The position numbers and the translations under genes are program-made. From positions 1 through 23,565 of the IMG/VR virus record IMGVR_UViG_3300020595_000200: a stretch of DNA of 23,565 nt. One strand, given 5' to 3'. Positions 1 to 6,702 of this stretch are shown piece after piece. The notes below the pieces were generated by a model. The model made no database searches and had not been told where the DNA came from. It saw only the letters and a list, made by a program, of their open reading frames with translations. The stretch's first letter is position 1. Each line of letters starts with the position of its first letter. The DNA is from a virus.

Positions 1-79
1 CAAGGTTCCGGTAGAAACTACAAAATTCGCAGACGCATTGGATCACCATGAGATAATGCAGAAAGGTATCGTCAGATAA
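1..79 (+). CDS. C-terminal end of an unidentified protein (5' truncated)
   Basis: An open frame enters from the left edge (first full codon at position 2) and ends at a TAA at 77-79, giving about 25 residues that end in QKGIVR. The stop shares its last base with the ATG of the next gene (TAATG), an overlap seen repeatedly in this window, so the frame is probably real and translationally coupled. Too little is visible to name the product. Confidence 0.55.
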   Translation, partial: KVPVETTKFADALDHHEIMQKGIVR

Positions 80-336
80 TGATAGAAGGACTACAATTAA
101 AAAGCATAGACCAGATCTATGAGGACATGACGGACGCCTACAGCAAGGGCGACTACCTGGATGGATACACCCAGGATGGCGATGACGCATTGATGGGACC
201 GAAGAAGTTTGGAGAGAGATTCCATAGCATCTGCCTAGGCTTCGGATACAGGGAGTCAGAGATCATACCCTTGAAGATGGAGATTGAGGAGTGGTGTCAG
301 GAGCACCTATCACACATAGAAAGCAAGTTTAGATGA
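79..336 (+). CDS. Small hypothetical phage protein, 85 aa
   Basis: The product is an acidic, soluble-looking protein of 85 residues with no recognised domain, signal peptide or membrane segment. It starts on the TAATG overlap with the upstream gene and ends in an ATGA overlap with the next one, so it belongs to a tightly packed plus-strand operon of four genes (1-760). I do not recognise it. The coding call rests on uninterrupted coupling with its neighbours and a normal amino-acid composition. Confidence 0.7.
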   Translation: MIEGLQLKSIDQIYEDMTDAYSKGDYLDGYTQDGDDALMGPKKFGERFHSICLGFGYRESEIIPLKMEIEEWCQEHLSHIESKFR

Positions 337-530
337 TTGTTGAAACGATTGCAGGAATTGTTTTAAACATCATGGTGGCCGGTAGTGCCACAGGACAGGA
401 CATCATCAAAGGTGTCTTCACCTACAATAAAATTGAACACATGAAAAAAGATGATAGGTGGAAGGCGAGCCTACACGAGGAGTCATATCAAATTTTGAAA
501 GATGCAATTAGGGAGGCAGGAAAACAATGA
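333..530 (+). CDS. Small hypothetical protein with hydrophobic N-terminus, 65 aa
   Basis: The start overlaps the previous stop by ATGA. Residues 1-20 (IVETIAGIVLNIMVAG) are hydrophobic and could form a weak signal anchor or the core of a small helix. The C-terminal two thirds is charged and helical in character. No family is recognised. It is probably translated by re-initiation after the 79-336 gene and has the same relation to the 527-760 gene. Membrane association is only a possibility. Confidence 0.6.
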   Translation: MIVETIAGIVLNIMVAGSATGQDIIKGVFTYNKIEHMKKDDRWKASLHEESYQILKDAIREAGKQ

Positions 531-760
531 CAACGGAAACACATAAACACCATTTCCAGGTTGCAGACATAGGTGACTGGGATTTGGACCAAGACAGAAG
601 TATCGTACCAAGCATCCATTCTGCCCTAAAGCGACAGGGCATAGAGGGAGTGGTAGATGGAGACGAGATGAACAATGCTTCATTCATCGTTTGGACATAC
701 TCACCGAGAGTTGTGGTGCAAGAGGCCCTAGAGGCCGATGGTATCGAACTAGAAGATTAA
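527..760 (+). CDS. Small acidic hypothetical protein, 77 aa
   Basis: This is the last gene of the leading plus-strand cluster. It starts in an ATGA overlap at 527 and stops one base before the stop of the convergent basic-protein gene. The product has 77 residues, with a His-containing N-terminus and an acidic C-terminus ending in ELED. No known domain was recognised. There is no obvious terminator between it and the convergent gene, so transcripts from the two sides may overlap. Confidence 0.65.
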   Translation: MTTETHKHHFQVADIGDWDLDQDRSIVPSIHSALKRQGIEGVVDGDEMNNASFIVWTYSPRVVVQEALEADGIELED

Positions 761-1282
761 TTACTTCTTAGGCTTTACAATTTTAGATTTGACTGGTGCT
801 CTGGCACCTATTCTTTTGGCGACTGACTTGCCCTTGTTCTTGGCCTTTTTGATCTGTGCACCTTTCAACCTCAATGATGCCATTCCTGATCTCTTGGTCT
901 GTGCCATTTTCTTGCCTGCTATCTTGGCCTTGGCCTGCCTCTTCGCCCTGATCTTGGCACCCTTGACTGGATCTCTTTTCGCGAAACAGGTGCTGGGTTT
1001 GGCCACAATACGACCCTTCCTAGGACCGGATGAGCATCTGAAACCTTGCTTCACAGAGCCCTTCTTGGCACGCCTTAATATCTGGCTCACACCTTCTGCT
1101 ATCGCTGAATGGTCTGGATGTTCCTCGATGGTGTCAACCTCCAGTGCCGAAATATTTTCTGACACAACATCTTGTGGCACTACATTTTGTATCTGATGGC
1201 CTTGGGTGGCACTAGATGTTGTGGCACTAGATTTAGTATCTTGTGATTTGGTTGGCACTAGGGTAAGTTCTGTGATCTTCAT
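761..1282 (-). CDS. Highly basic, Lys/Arg-rich phage protein, 173 aa
   Basis: The N-terminal 65 residues are Ser/Thr-rich and then acidic. From about residue 68 onward the protein is strongly Lys/Arg/Ala-rich, like histone H1-type tails. A compact motif with two cysteines lies at residues 80-105 (C83 and C99, around RCSSGPRKGRIV and PSTCF). From memory this motif recurs in small proteins of marine T4-like phages, but I cannot name a function. Nucleic-acid binding or head packaging is plausible from the charge. A perfect T4 late box (TATAAATA) ends 5 nt upstream of the ATG, so late, near-leaderless expression is predicted. The antisense frame on the plus strand is a shadow. Confidence 0.8.
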   Translation of the reverse strand: MKITELTLVPTKSQDTKSSATTSSATQGHQIQNVVPQDVVSENISALEVDTIEEHPDHSAIAEGVSQILRRAKKGSVKQGFRCSSGPRKGRIVAKPSTCFAKRDPVKGAKIRAKRQAKAKIAGKKMAQTKRSGMASLRLKGAQIKKAKNKGKSVAKRIGARAPVKSKIVKPKK

Positions 1283-1295
1283 ACAGGTATTTATA
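1283..1295 (-). promoter_or_regulatory. T4-type late promoter, near-leaderless
   Basis: Read on the minus strand, the sequence is TATAAATACCTGT followed directly by the ATG of the basic-protein gene. TATAAATA is the consensus T4 late promoter, read by gp55 with the gp33/gp45 coactivators. The same 16-mer, including ATG, occurs again at 17901-17916 on the plus strand. With the usual start about 6 nt after the box, the transcript would begin at or within a base or two of the ATG. Confidence 0.75.
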
Positions 1296-1323
1296 GGCCT
1301 AACACCTAACGCTCCTAAACTGA

Positions 1324-1365
1324 CTTATGCTTATGCTTATGCTTACACTTGTGCTTGTGCTTAAA
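1324..1365 (+). repeat. Hexamer array (CTTNNN)7 flanked by 9-bp direct repeats
   Basis: Seven consecutive hexamers read CTTATG x3, CTTACA, CTTGTG x2 and CTTAAA. The array is flanked by direct repeats AACACCTAA at 1301-1309 and 1364-1372, and lies in the 122-bp gap between two divergent genes for basic proteins. It could be a slippage-generated microsatellite or a set of phased binding sites. No CRISPR architecture is present. Confidence 0.75.
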
Positions 1366-1404
1366 CACCTAAACTAATAACGCATTGTTACGAGGTGCTA
1401 CACT

Positions 1405-1689
1405 ATGAACAAGATCAACTTGACATGGATGGATGTGTTAAATACACGTGAGATGAAGATATTCGAGATATACAACACAGATGAGAACATAGGTCCAGCA
1501 CCACGTGGTGCCTGCAACAAACCTGCTTCTCAACTGCCTGCATCATGGGTGTCTAGTTGCAAGAGCAAGGGCAGGATGAAACGTACAGGAAATCGAAATG
1601 AGAAGATAGGTGGACGTACACAGAAAGTTGCCGGCAAGCGGATCAAGGGTCAGAAGTACGGCGGGCCTCTTCCAGACTACTCAAAATAA
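1405..1689 (+). CDS. Small basic phage protein, 94 aa
   Basis: The N-terminal 30 residues are ordinary. From residue 34 the protein is rich in Lys/Arg/Gly, with two cysteines (C37 and C52) and a C-terminal stretch ending KYGGPLPDYSK. That tail resembles small conserved proteins of marine T4-like phages that I have no function for. The chosen ATG follows GAGGT with good spacing (position 1392 region). An in-frame alternative, M17 at 1453, is preceded by GTTAAATA (1437-1444) with an 8-nt gap, so a late near-leaderless shorter form is conceivable. DNA or RNA binding is inferred from charge only. Confidence 0.7.
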   Translation: MNKINLTWMDVLNTREMKIFEIYNTDENIGPAPRGACNKPASQLPASWVSSCKSKGRMKRTGNRNEKIGGRTQKVAGKRIKGQKYGGPLPDYSK

Positions 1690-1709
1690 TACGAAAATAC
1701 GAGAACCTA

Positions 1710-1731
1710 ATAGCGAGCCAATAGCGAGCCA
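1710..1731 (+). repeat. Two tandem 11-bp repeats
   Basis: ATAGCGAGCCA is repeated exactly twice head to tail in the short gap after the 1405-1689 gene, next to the left border of the glycan-enzyme island. No dyad or T-run makes it a terminator. Confidence 0.65.
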
Positions 1732-1738
1732 ACCGCTG

Positions 1739-2326
1739 TTACTGTAGCTCTAGATCACTAATGTCGGAATAAGGTTTATATTCGTGTTCAAACTTGCCTG
1801 TTGTGATGTAGGCATCTAGTAATTTGGAGGCACTTTCACACTCCTCGTATCTCATCATGTAGTGGAATCCCTGTTTGAAAACTTTCTGATCTTTCATGTT
1901 GTTGTACGAACTATCCCTGCCGTCGTAACTCATGCTCTTCAATTGTTTGTAGTGTTTTTCATTGTCCAACAGTATGGCACCGCCCCTTACATTGTCAAGC
2001 GGTTTGGTGTGTCCAAAGCTCAGGCACTGATATTGTCTGCTCCTATACATGTTTGGCTTAAGACATCTAGCACTGTCCCACACAGGAGTTCCCAGGAACT
2101 GGTACTCATCACGCCAGGGTGTCATGGAGAACTCGTACTCCACACCTAGCAATTTCATTGTCATGGGAACACTGATGTAGGTGTGTGCCGAGAACCTACA
2201 GGTCTTTATTTGCAACAATCTGAAGCAGAGCTCTATGGCATGTGTGCAACAGTCCGTGGTCACCACGTAAGGTGCACCGGTGAAAGTTGCCAATTCCTGT
2301 TCGAACTTCCTAACTGATTCTGTCAT
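1739..2326 (-). CDS. Short DegT/DnrJ/EryC1-type aminotransferase, 195 aa
   Basis: The sequence matches the PLP-binding large domain of sugar aminotransferases. It has a TTDCCTHAIELC segment (residues 23-34) where the family has its cofactor-phosphate helix, the Asp of a WDSARC motif (D84), and the Schiff-base lysine in SFGHTK (K108), followed by RGGAI. These enzymes transfer an amino group, usually from glutamate, to a keto-sugar or keto-cyclitol. The family is normally about 360-400 residues. This protein ends near residue 195, after the GFHYMMRYEECE segment, so the C-terminal small domain is missing. A paralogue at 7873-8496 is truncated at the same place, which argues against a frameshift. 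It overlaps the end of the SGNH gene by 17 nt on the same strand. Confidence 0.8.
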   Translation of the reverse strand: MTESVRKFEQELATFTGAPYVVTTDCCTHAIELCFRLLQIKTCRFSAHTYISVPMTMKLLGVEYEFSMTPWRDEYQFLGTPVWDSARCLKPNMYRSRQYQCLSFGHTKPLDNVRGGAILLDNEKHYKQLKSMSYDGRDSSYNNMKDQKVFKQGFHYMMRYEECESASKLLDAYITTGKFEHEYKPYSDISDLELQ

Positions 2327-2909
2327 GTACCTTGTCAGCCCACTGTTGGTTTTGTTCTGCTGTCATATGATTTATTGTACCTATACCCCAGTTGTCCTTG
2401 CCTCCACTGAAGGCATACAAACTTTCATCTATAAACTTTCCTGCTGTGAGTTCTATGCCTGCGTCCTTGCCTGCAGTCTCGAAAGGCCTGAAACTCCACA
2501 TCTGCACGATCTCACTGCCGACCTTTGACAGTATGTTCTGATCGTAATGTTTCAATGCGTACTCGTAGGAGATCTCATCTTTTTCATAGTTGTGCAGATG
2601 GATCCAATAGTCGTCCAGTGCCTTATAGATATTTGGATCGACTCCATCCAATGGTTGTGTGTTGGCACTCAATACATGTTCGGGGTGATACAGTCTGTAA
2701 GGTTCTGTCCAACAGAATATGGATATGTCTGGCACAGCATTCTGCTCGATTAGTTTATTGTACTCAAAGAACACACTCCATATGCTCCTGCCTGGATTAC
2801 CAAAGTATCTTATCCTGTCTGCTCCTAGTTTGCGTTGCAGGATGTTGCACCAACTCTCAGGTTGATTACTTGCACAGAAACTGTCTCCGAAAAATCCTAT
2901 CGTCTTCAT
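2310..2909 (-). CDS. SGNH/GDSL-like hydrolase, 199 aa
   Basis: The start at MKTIGFFGDSF places the catalytic block I (GDS, S10) at the N-terminus as usual; the longer frame beginning at 2945 would overlap the divergent gene. A block II-like GNPGRS (37-42) follows, and a late NH (N180-H181 in INHMTAEQN) fits block V. The block III Asn is not evident (CWTEP), so the fold is more certain than the activity. Family members are esterases or O-acetyl hydrolases/transferases that often act on glycans. The neighbours (aminotransferase, hydroxylase, glycosyltransferase-like) suggest removal or transfer of acyl groups on a surface sugar. No signal peptide is visible. Confidence 0.75.
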   Translation of the reverse strand: MKTIGFFGDSFCASNQPESWCNILQRKLGADRIRYFGNPGRSIWSVFFEYNKLIEQNAVPDISIFCWTEPYRLYHPEHVLSANTQPLDGVDPNIYKALDDYWIHLHNYEKDEISYEYALKHYDQNILSKVGSEIVQMWSFRPFETAGKDAGIELTAGKFIDESLYAFSGGKDNWGIGTINHMTAEQNQQWADKVHDRIS

Positions 2910-2934
2910 ATACTGATAATTATCTACATATATT

Positions 2935-3483
2935 ATGAAATACACATACTCTGATTGGAATCACAAGCAAGGCACGTTGCCAGTAAACTGGAAAGCCAAA
3001 GACTACGAAAGTTTGCCGTGGTACGAGAACCCCGACAAAAATCAAGGCTTTACAACAGCAGAAGAAAACTACAGCATTTACAAGGAGCGGGTAGGATGCC
3101 TCATACCCAAGTTCGAACAGGTTGGCAAAGGTGTCTTCGTTCCCGATGATGTTGACAAGATTTTTGGCTACGTGATTGATTTTTTCGATCTCACAGACAC
3201 AGTGTACGCCTTTGCGAAGTACACGCCCGGCCTTATACTGCCGTGGCACAAGGACAACTACCCAACATACGCAAGAAACAAGAAAGCCAAAGTGGAAGAC
3301 ATAGTGAGGATAATGGTATTCCTACACGACCCCTCTCCAGGCCACCAGTTATGGATCGAAGATCAGTATTGCACAGGAACAGCAGGCACATGGTTCAGTT
3401 GGCAAGGTGCAACCAAGCACATGGCGGCCAATCTGGGAGAAACCGACAGATACATGATACAAATCACGGGAAAGATTAATTAG
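2935..3483 (+). CDS. 2OG-Fe(II) hydroxylase, aspartyl/asparaginyl beta-hydroxylase-like, 182 aa
   Basis: The protein carries the double-stranded beta-helix signature of 2-oxoglutarate/Fe(II) oxygenases: HKD (H105, D107) as the first two metal ligands, a distal His in KHMAANLGETDRY (H162), and R172 as the likely 2OG-binding residue. It is closely related to the minus-strand gene at 9473-9964 (shared LPW, GHQLWI, CTG and HMAANLG blocks). The substrate is unknown; relatives hydroxylate Asp/Asn side chains or small amino acids. It sits 25 nt from the divergent SGNH gene, and its stop overlaps the convergent stop of the next gene by 4 nt. Confidence 0.82.
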   Translation: MKYTYSDWNHKQGTLPVNWKAKDYESLPWYENPDKNQGFTTAEENYSIYKERVGCLIPKFEQVGKGVFVPDDVDKIFGYVIDFFDLTDTVYAFAKYTPGLILPWHKDNYPTYARNKKAKVEDIVRIMVFLHDPSPGHQLWIEDQYCTGTAGTWFSWQGATKHMAANLGETDRYMIQITGKIN

Positions 3484-4652
3484 TAATTAGGTTTTAATAT
3501 TGTGTGACATCGCCAACTCCGGCCCCCTGGAGAACGTGCCATTCCACCTTTACGTTTCAGTCTACCTTGATACCACGCCGCCTGCAGTTCTTCATTCCAA
3601 GCATGTTTGTAGAAGTGATAGTGATTGTGTTCTAGCACAGGCATTAACTTTTGGTATACTTTTACTGGATCCTCTTGTGACAACTTCAGCATCGAGTCCA
3701 ACAACATATTAACCCTTTTTTCAAAATCAGGTTCTTGATCGTATGATTCATCGATCACCGGTGAGAAGGTCTTGAATCCTAAATCTCTGAATGCCTTGAG
3801 GTGGTGCATGGTCCCAACTATGACGAATGGTCTTTTGGCCACTATTGGTTTGGCCTCCTTTTCGCTGAACATGGACATGCGATTGTCTGATGGTATGACT
3901 GTTTCCACCACACACGAATAATGGGACTGGTTGTATATGCTAGGGTCGATTAGGTCACTGCATCGAAGATTATGATCTTCTGCTATCGATTGGGCACCTG
4001 ACTTGCTGTCATTGGGACTCACAACATCTGGTCCCCAATGGGTTATTCCTAATGCATGACAGGTTGAAAAAGTAACTGGGTCTACCGGATGCTGTTTCAA
4101 TATTCCATATAGTCTTTTGTTATGACTACACATCAGTTCCCATTGATATTTCTTATCGAATGATTGTGACAGTTTTGTCAACAACGACCTACAGATGGGA
4201 AAGGTACGATAGATGTCATTGCCTTGGAAAAACATGTCATTCAAGTAGTGCATCGGACGGTTAAGGGGTACATGAGATATTAAATTGGCAAAGAATGTGA
4301 CCGGATCATCTTTTGAGAACCTGTTGATGAAATCATCTGTGTAATAGTAAGGTCCTTCTGCGATTTTGTTTTGATAATCCCAACCGTGCTTGGGGTCTTT
4401 GTAGAACAACAAAGGCTCTCCAAGGCCCACGTACACATGATCTGACAATGACATGTGAGTCCTTATCCTGTCTTCTAGTGCGGCCAGAGATTCTAATGAG
4501 TGAAGTCCATCAAAATCCTGTAGATATGAATACTTCATGTCACAACTTGCTCTAGTGAACGAATCTAGATCAGTATATAATGTATCCGTCACATGGCGAT
4601 CACGCACACACAAATGATGCCATTTTTGATCAATGTATCTTGCTAACTTCAT
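3480..4652 (-). CDS. Glycosyltransferase-like protein, 390 aa
   Basis: The C-terminal region has a block at residues 262-280 (FSEKEAKPIVAKRPFVIVG) followed by LGFKTFSPVIDESYDQEPD. The same block occurs in the proteins at 9961-10992 and 16851-17894. Its S/TEK...KPI...PFV..G pattern resembles the nucleotide-sugar side of GT10 fucosyltransferases and exostosin-like GT-B enzymes. I therefore infer a glycosyltransferase fold; donor and acceptor are unknown. The N-terminal 250 residues are divergent and may be acceptor-specific. The C-terminus (from about 365) is Arg/Gly-rich and unlike its paralogues. The gene lies head to head with the amidinotransferase operon, 38 nt apart. Confidence 0.65.
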   Translation of the reverse strand: MKLARYIDQKWHHLCVRDRHVTDTLYTDLDSFTRASCDMKYSYLQDFDGLHSLESLAALEDRIRTHMSLSDHVYVGLGEPLLFYKDPKHGWDYQNKIAEGPYYYTDDFINRFSKDDPVTFFANLISHVPLNRPMHYLNDMFFQGNDIYRTFPICRSLLTKLSQSFDKKYQWELMCSHNKRLYGILKQHPVDPVTFSTCHALGITHWGPDVVSPNDSKSGAQSIAEDHNLRCSDLIDPSIYNQSHYSCVVETVIPSDNRMSMFSEKEAKPIVAKRPFVIVGTMHHLKAFRDLGFKTFSPVIDESYDQEPDFEKRVNMLLDSMLKLSQEDPVKVYQKLMPVLEHNHYHFYKHAWNEELQAAWYQGRLKRKGGMARSPGGRSWRCHTILKPNY

Positions 4653-4678
4653 TTTGTCTACTTATCGTTATAGTAGCA

Positions 4679-4686
4679 CTTAAATA
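4679..4686 (+). promoter_or_regulatory. T4-type late promoter of the amidinotransferase operon
   Basis: CTTAAATA is followed by CCTT and then a GTG in the frame of the first amidinotransferase. The same CTTAAATACCT string precedes the gene at 15373. The 4-nt distance fits the near-leaderless pattern in the window and helps fix the GTG at 4691 as the start codon. Confidence 0.6.
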
Positions 4687-4690
4687 CCTT

Positions 4691-5605
4691 GTGCATATAT
4701 CTACCAAAAATGAATACGGAGAGTTGAAATCGATCATAGTCGGAAGTGTGGAAAACTTCGAGTGGCCAGAAAATGACAAAGAGTTTGATCAAGGAATTGC
4801 TCGATCCACTTATCACCAAACGCTCCACAGAGGCAAACCGCCACAGCATGTTTTGGATGATGCCAGCAGAGACTTGGATCTGTTGTCAGCAATTTTAGAA
4901 TACAGAGGCATTCAGGTCTACAGACCTGAGATAGTTAAACCTCATTGGGCCTACTCTGCCAGAGACATATTGTTGACAGTGGGAAACAAAGTCATTCAGT
5001 GTCCGACTCCATTTTCCAGTCGTGCTAACGAATTGGATTTGTATCCTTTCCTAGAAAATACACAATGTGAAATTATCAAGGCCCCTAGACCTAGCTCACA
5101 AGAAGATCCAATCTTTGATGCGGCCAACGTCTTAAAGATGGATGACAGGCTGTTGTATTCTCTTTCGCACTCGGCCAACGAAGCAGGCGCAGACTGGTTA
5201 CAACAACAGGTGGGAACCGAGTTTGAGGTAGTGAAATGGCAAGTGGTTGATCATGAAATCACACACATCGATTCAACTCTGGCCTCATTGGCCAAAAACA
5301 TTGTATTGATAAATTCATCTAGAGTAAAAGACGACCAACTACCAAACTTCATGCAGGACTACACTAAGATATGGGTTGACGACGTGACTGCTGGTACCTT
5401 CCATAACTTTCCATACGCTTCCAAATGGATAGGGATGAATGTCCTCTCACTAGATCCAGAAACAGTGGTGGTTGATGAGATTCAGACACAGTTGATAGAA
5501 AATTTAGAGGCTCATGGATTCAAGATAATTACTACATCAATGAGACAATCAAGAACACTTGGCGGTGGTTTCCACTGTGTGACCTGTGACATGGAAAGAA
5601 AATAA
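4691..5605 (+). CDS. Amidinotransferase (glycine/inosamine amidinotransferase family), 304 aa
   Basis: With a GTG start the protein begins MHISTKNEYGELKSIIVG, which aligns with the start of the paralogue at 8493-9479. The frame stays open upstream to an ATG at 4580, but that would add a hydrophobic stretch and cross the promoter and divergent gene. The family's catalytic triad is present: Asp in FDAANVLK (D143), His in THIDST (H192) and the nucleophilic Cys in GGFHCVTCD (C296). Members move an amidino group from arginine onto an amine (GATM, StrB). The likely acceptor here is an amino-sugar or cyclitol made with the nearby aminotransferases. Its stop shares an A with the next start (TAATG), so it is the head of a four-gene operon. 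Confidence 0.85.
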   Translation: MHISTKNEYGELKSIIVGSVENFEWPENDKEFDQGIARSTYHQTLHRGKPPQHVLDDASRDLDLLSAILEYRGIQVYRPEIVKPHWAYSARDILLTVGNKVIQCPTPFSSRANELDLYPFLENTQCEIIKAPRPSSQEDPIFDAANVLKMDDRLLYSLSHSANEAGADWLQQQVGTEFEVVKWQVVDHEITHIDSTLASLAKNIVLINSSRVKDDQLPNFMQDYTKIWVDDVTAGTFHNFPYASKWIGMNVLSLDPETVVVDEIQTQLIENLEAHGFKIITTSMRQSRTLGGGFHCVTCDMERK

Positions 5606-6702
5606 TGTTTAAAGTGACTCACCAATGGAATAAACTTAAAACATGTGTAGTAGGCAGTGCCTATCCCCCAGAACTGTTTGACTTCATCAAAGATGTAAAT
5701 TTAAGACAAATCTTTGAAACATTGGCAATAGAGACTGAGGAAGACATAAAAAAACTTGTGACTTTCCTCGAAAAATTTGGGATAAATGTGGTAAGGCCAA
5801 CCATGCCAAAAACCTTTAACGAATTCAAGATATCAAATGGATACATAGCACCCCCAATATCTGCTAGAGACTTCATGGCCATGATAGACGATAAACTTTA
5901 CTATCCTGGATTGCCTAATTTAAATCATGCCTGGATGGAGTTTGCTGGCACGAGAAAGATCAAGTCAAAAGATGCTCTACAGGATAAACAATTGAATCAA
6001 CAATGGTTGGAGTTTCAAAAGCAAGACAAATACATTTTTGACCAGAAGATTAGGTTCTATAAAGACATCTTCACCCTTGCACTGCAACAAGGAAATGAAG
6101 TTGTTGCCAGCCCAATAGATTACATGAACTCATCATTCATTACGAGGTTAGGCGATAGAATGATAGTGGGAACGCAGAATTATCATGACAATAATGACAG
6201 TATCAAGGATACATTTTCTCAGATGTTTCCAGACAAGGCCATATATGTGGCATCGAGTGAAGGCCACTCGGATGGATGTTTTACTCCCATATCCGAAGAT
6301 CTTATAATATCAGCCTACGACACGATAGATTACAACAAGATATTTCCTAATGCAGAAGTAATCTCGGTTCCAGCGGAGATAACTTTGAAAGACGATAAAT
6401 TCAAAAAACAGATGATGACTGCAGAACACAAATGGTTCTTGAAGGGCATGGAGAACAACAAGGATCTAGTGGAAATGGTTGATTACTACTTTAATACTTG
6501 GATCGGTAACGTCAAAGAAACAGCATTTATGGTCAACATATTGATGCTGGACGAAAAGAATGCAGTTTGTTCCACAGATAACAAGCAGGTCAGAGAAGCC
6601 ATGCACAGACACGGCGTTGAATTACACGTTACACCTTTTAGACACAGATGGTTCTGGGACACTGGAATACATTGCCTTACCCAGGATTTGGACAGAGAAT
6701 AA
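5605..6702 (+). CDS. Divergent amidinotransferase-family protein, 365 aa
   Basis: The N-terminus (WNKLKTCVVGSAY) and C-terminus (DTGIHCLTQDLDRE, C357) match the amidinotransferase fold, and a His is present in GHSDGCFTP (H221). The segment aligned with the catalytic FDAAN of its neighbour reads MNSSFITRLGDR, so the expected Asp appears to be N175. It is also longer, with an insertion around residues 105-160. It may act on a different substrate, act as a hydrolase, or be a non-catalytic partner. It is coupled on both sides by TAATG overlaps, so equimolar expression with the upstream enzyme and the dehydrogenase is likely. Confidence 0.78.
   Translation: MFKVTHQWNKLKTCVVGSAYPPELFDFIKDVNLRQIFETLAIETEEDIKKLVTFLEKFGINVVRPTMPKTFNEFKISNGYIAPPISARDFMAMIDDKLYYPGLPNLNHAWMEFAGTRKIKSKDALQDKQLNQQWLEFQKQDKYIFDQKIRFYKDIFTLALQQGNEVVASPIDYMNSSFITRLGDRMIVGTQNYHDNNDSIKDTFSQMFPDKAIYVASSEGHSDGCFTPISEDLIISAYDTIDYNKIFPNAEVISVPAEITLKDDKFKKQMMTAEHKWFLKGMENNKDLVEMVDYYFNTWIGNVKETAFMVNILMLDEKNAVCSTDNKQVREAMHRHGVELHVTPFRHRWFWDTGIHCLTQDLDRE

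Noticed and set aside
756-776. Possible terminator hairpin AGAAG...CTTCT between convergent genes
   Set aside because: It has only a 5-bp stem and no T run on either strand.
789-1196. Plus-strand ORF of 135 aa with a hydrophobic product
   Set aside because: It is antisense to the Lys-rich gene at 761-1282; Lys/Ala codons read backwards give Leu/Phe/Gly-rich hydrophobic shadows. The minus-strand gene has a late promoter and a sensible composition.
1324-1365. Possible CRISPR-like array
   Set aside because: The units are 6 bp with no spacers, so it is a simple tandem repeat.
1739-2326. Frameshifted pseudogene explanation for the short aminotransferase
   Set aside because: No continuation of the missing domain was seen in other frames, and the paralogue at 7873 ends at the equivalent position.
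2525-2938. Plus-strand ORF of 137 aa
   Set aside because: It is antisense to the SGNH hydrolase gene, which has clear motifs; the shadow has a Cys/Ser/Arg-rich implausible composition.
4580-4690. N-terminal extension of the first amidinotransferase with a membrane-like segment
   Set aside because: It overlaps the divergent glycosyltransferase-like gene and the late box, and is not supported by the paralogue alignment.
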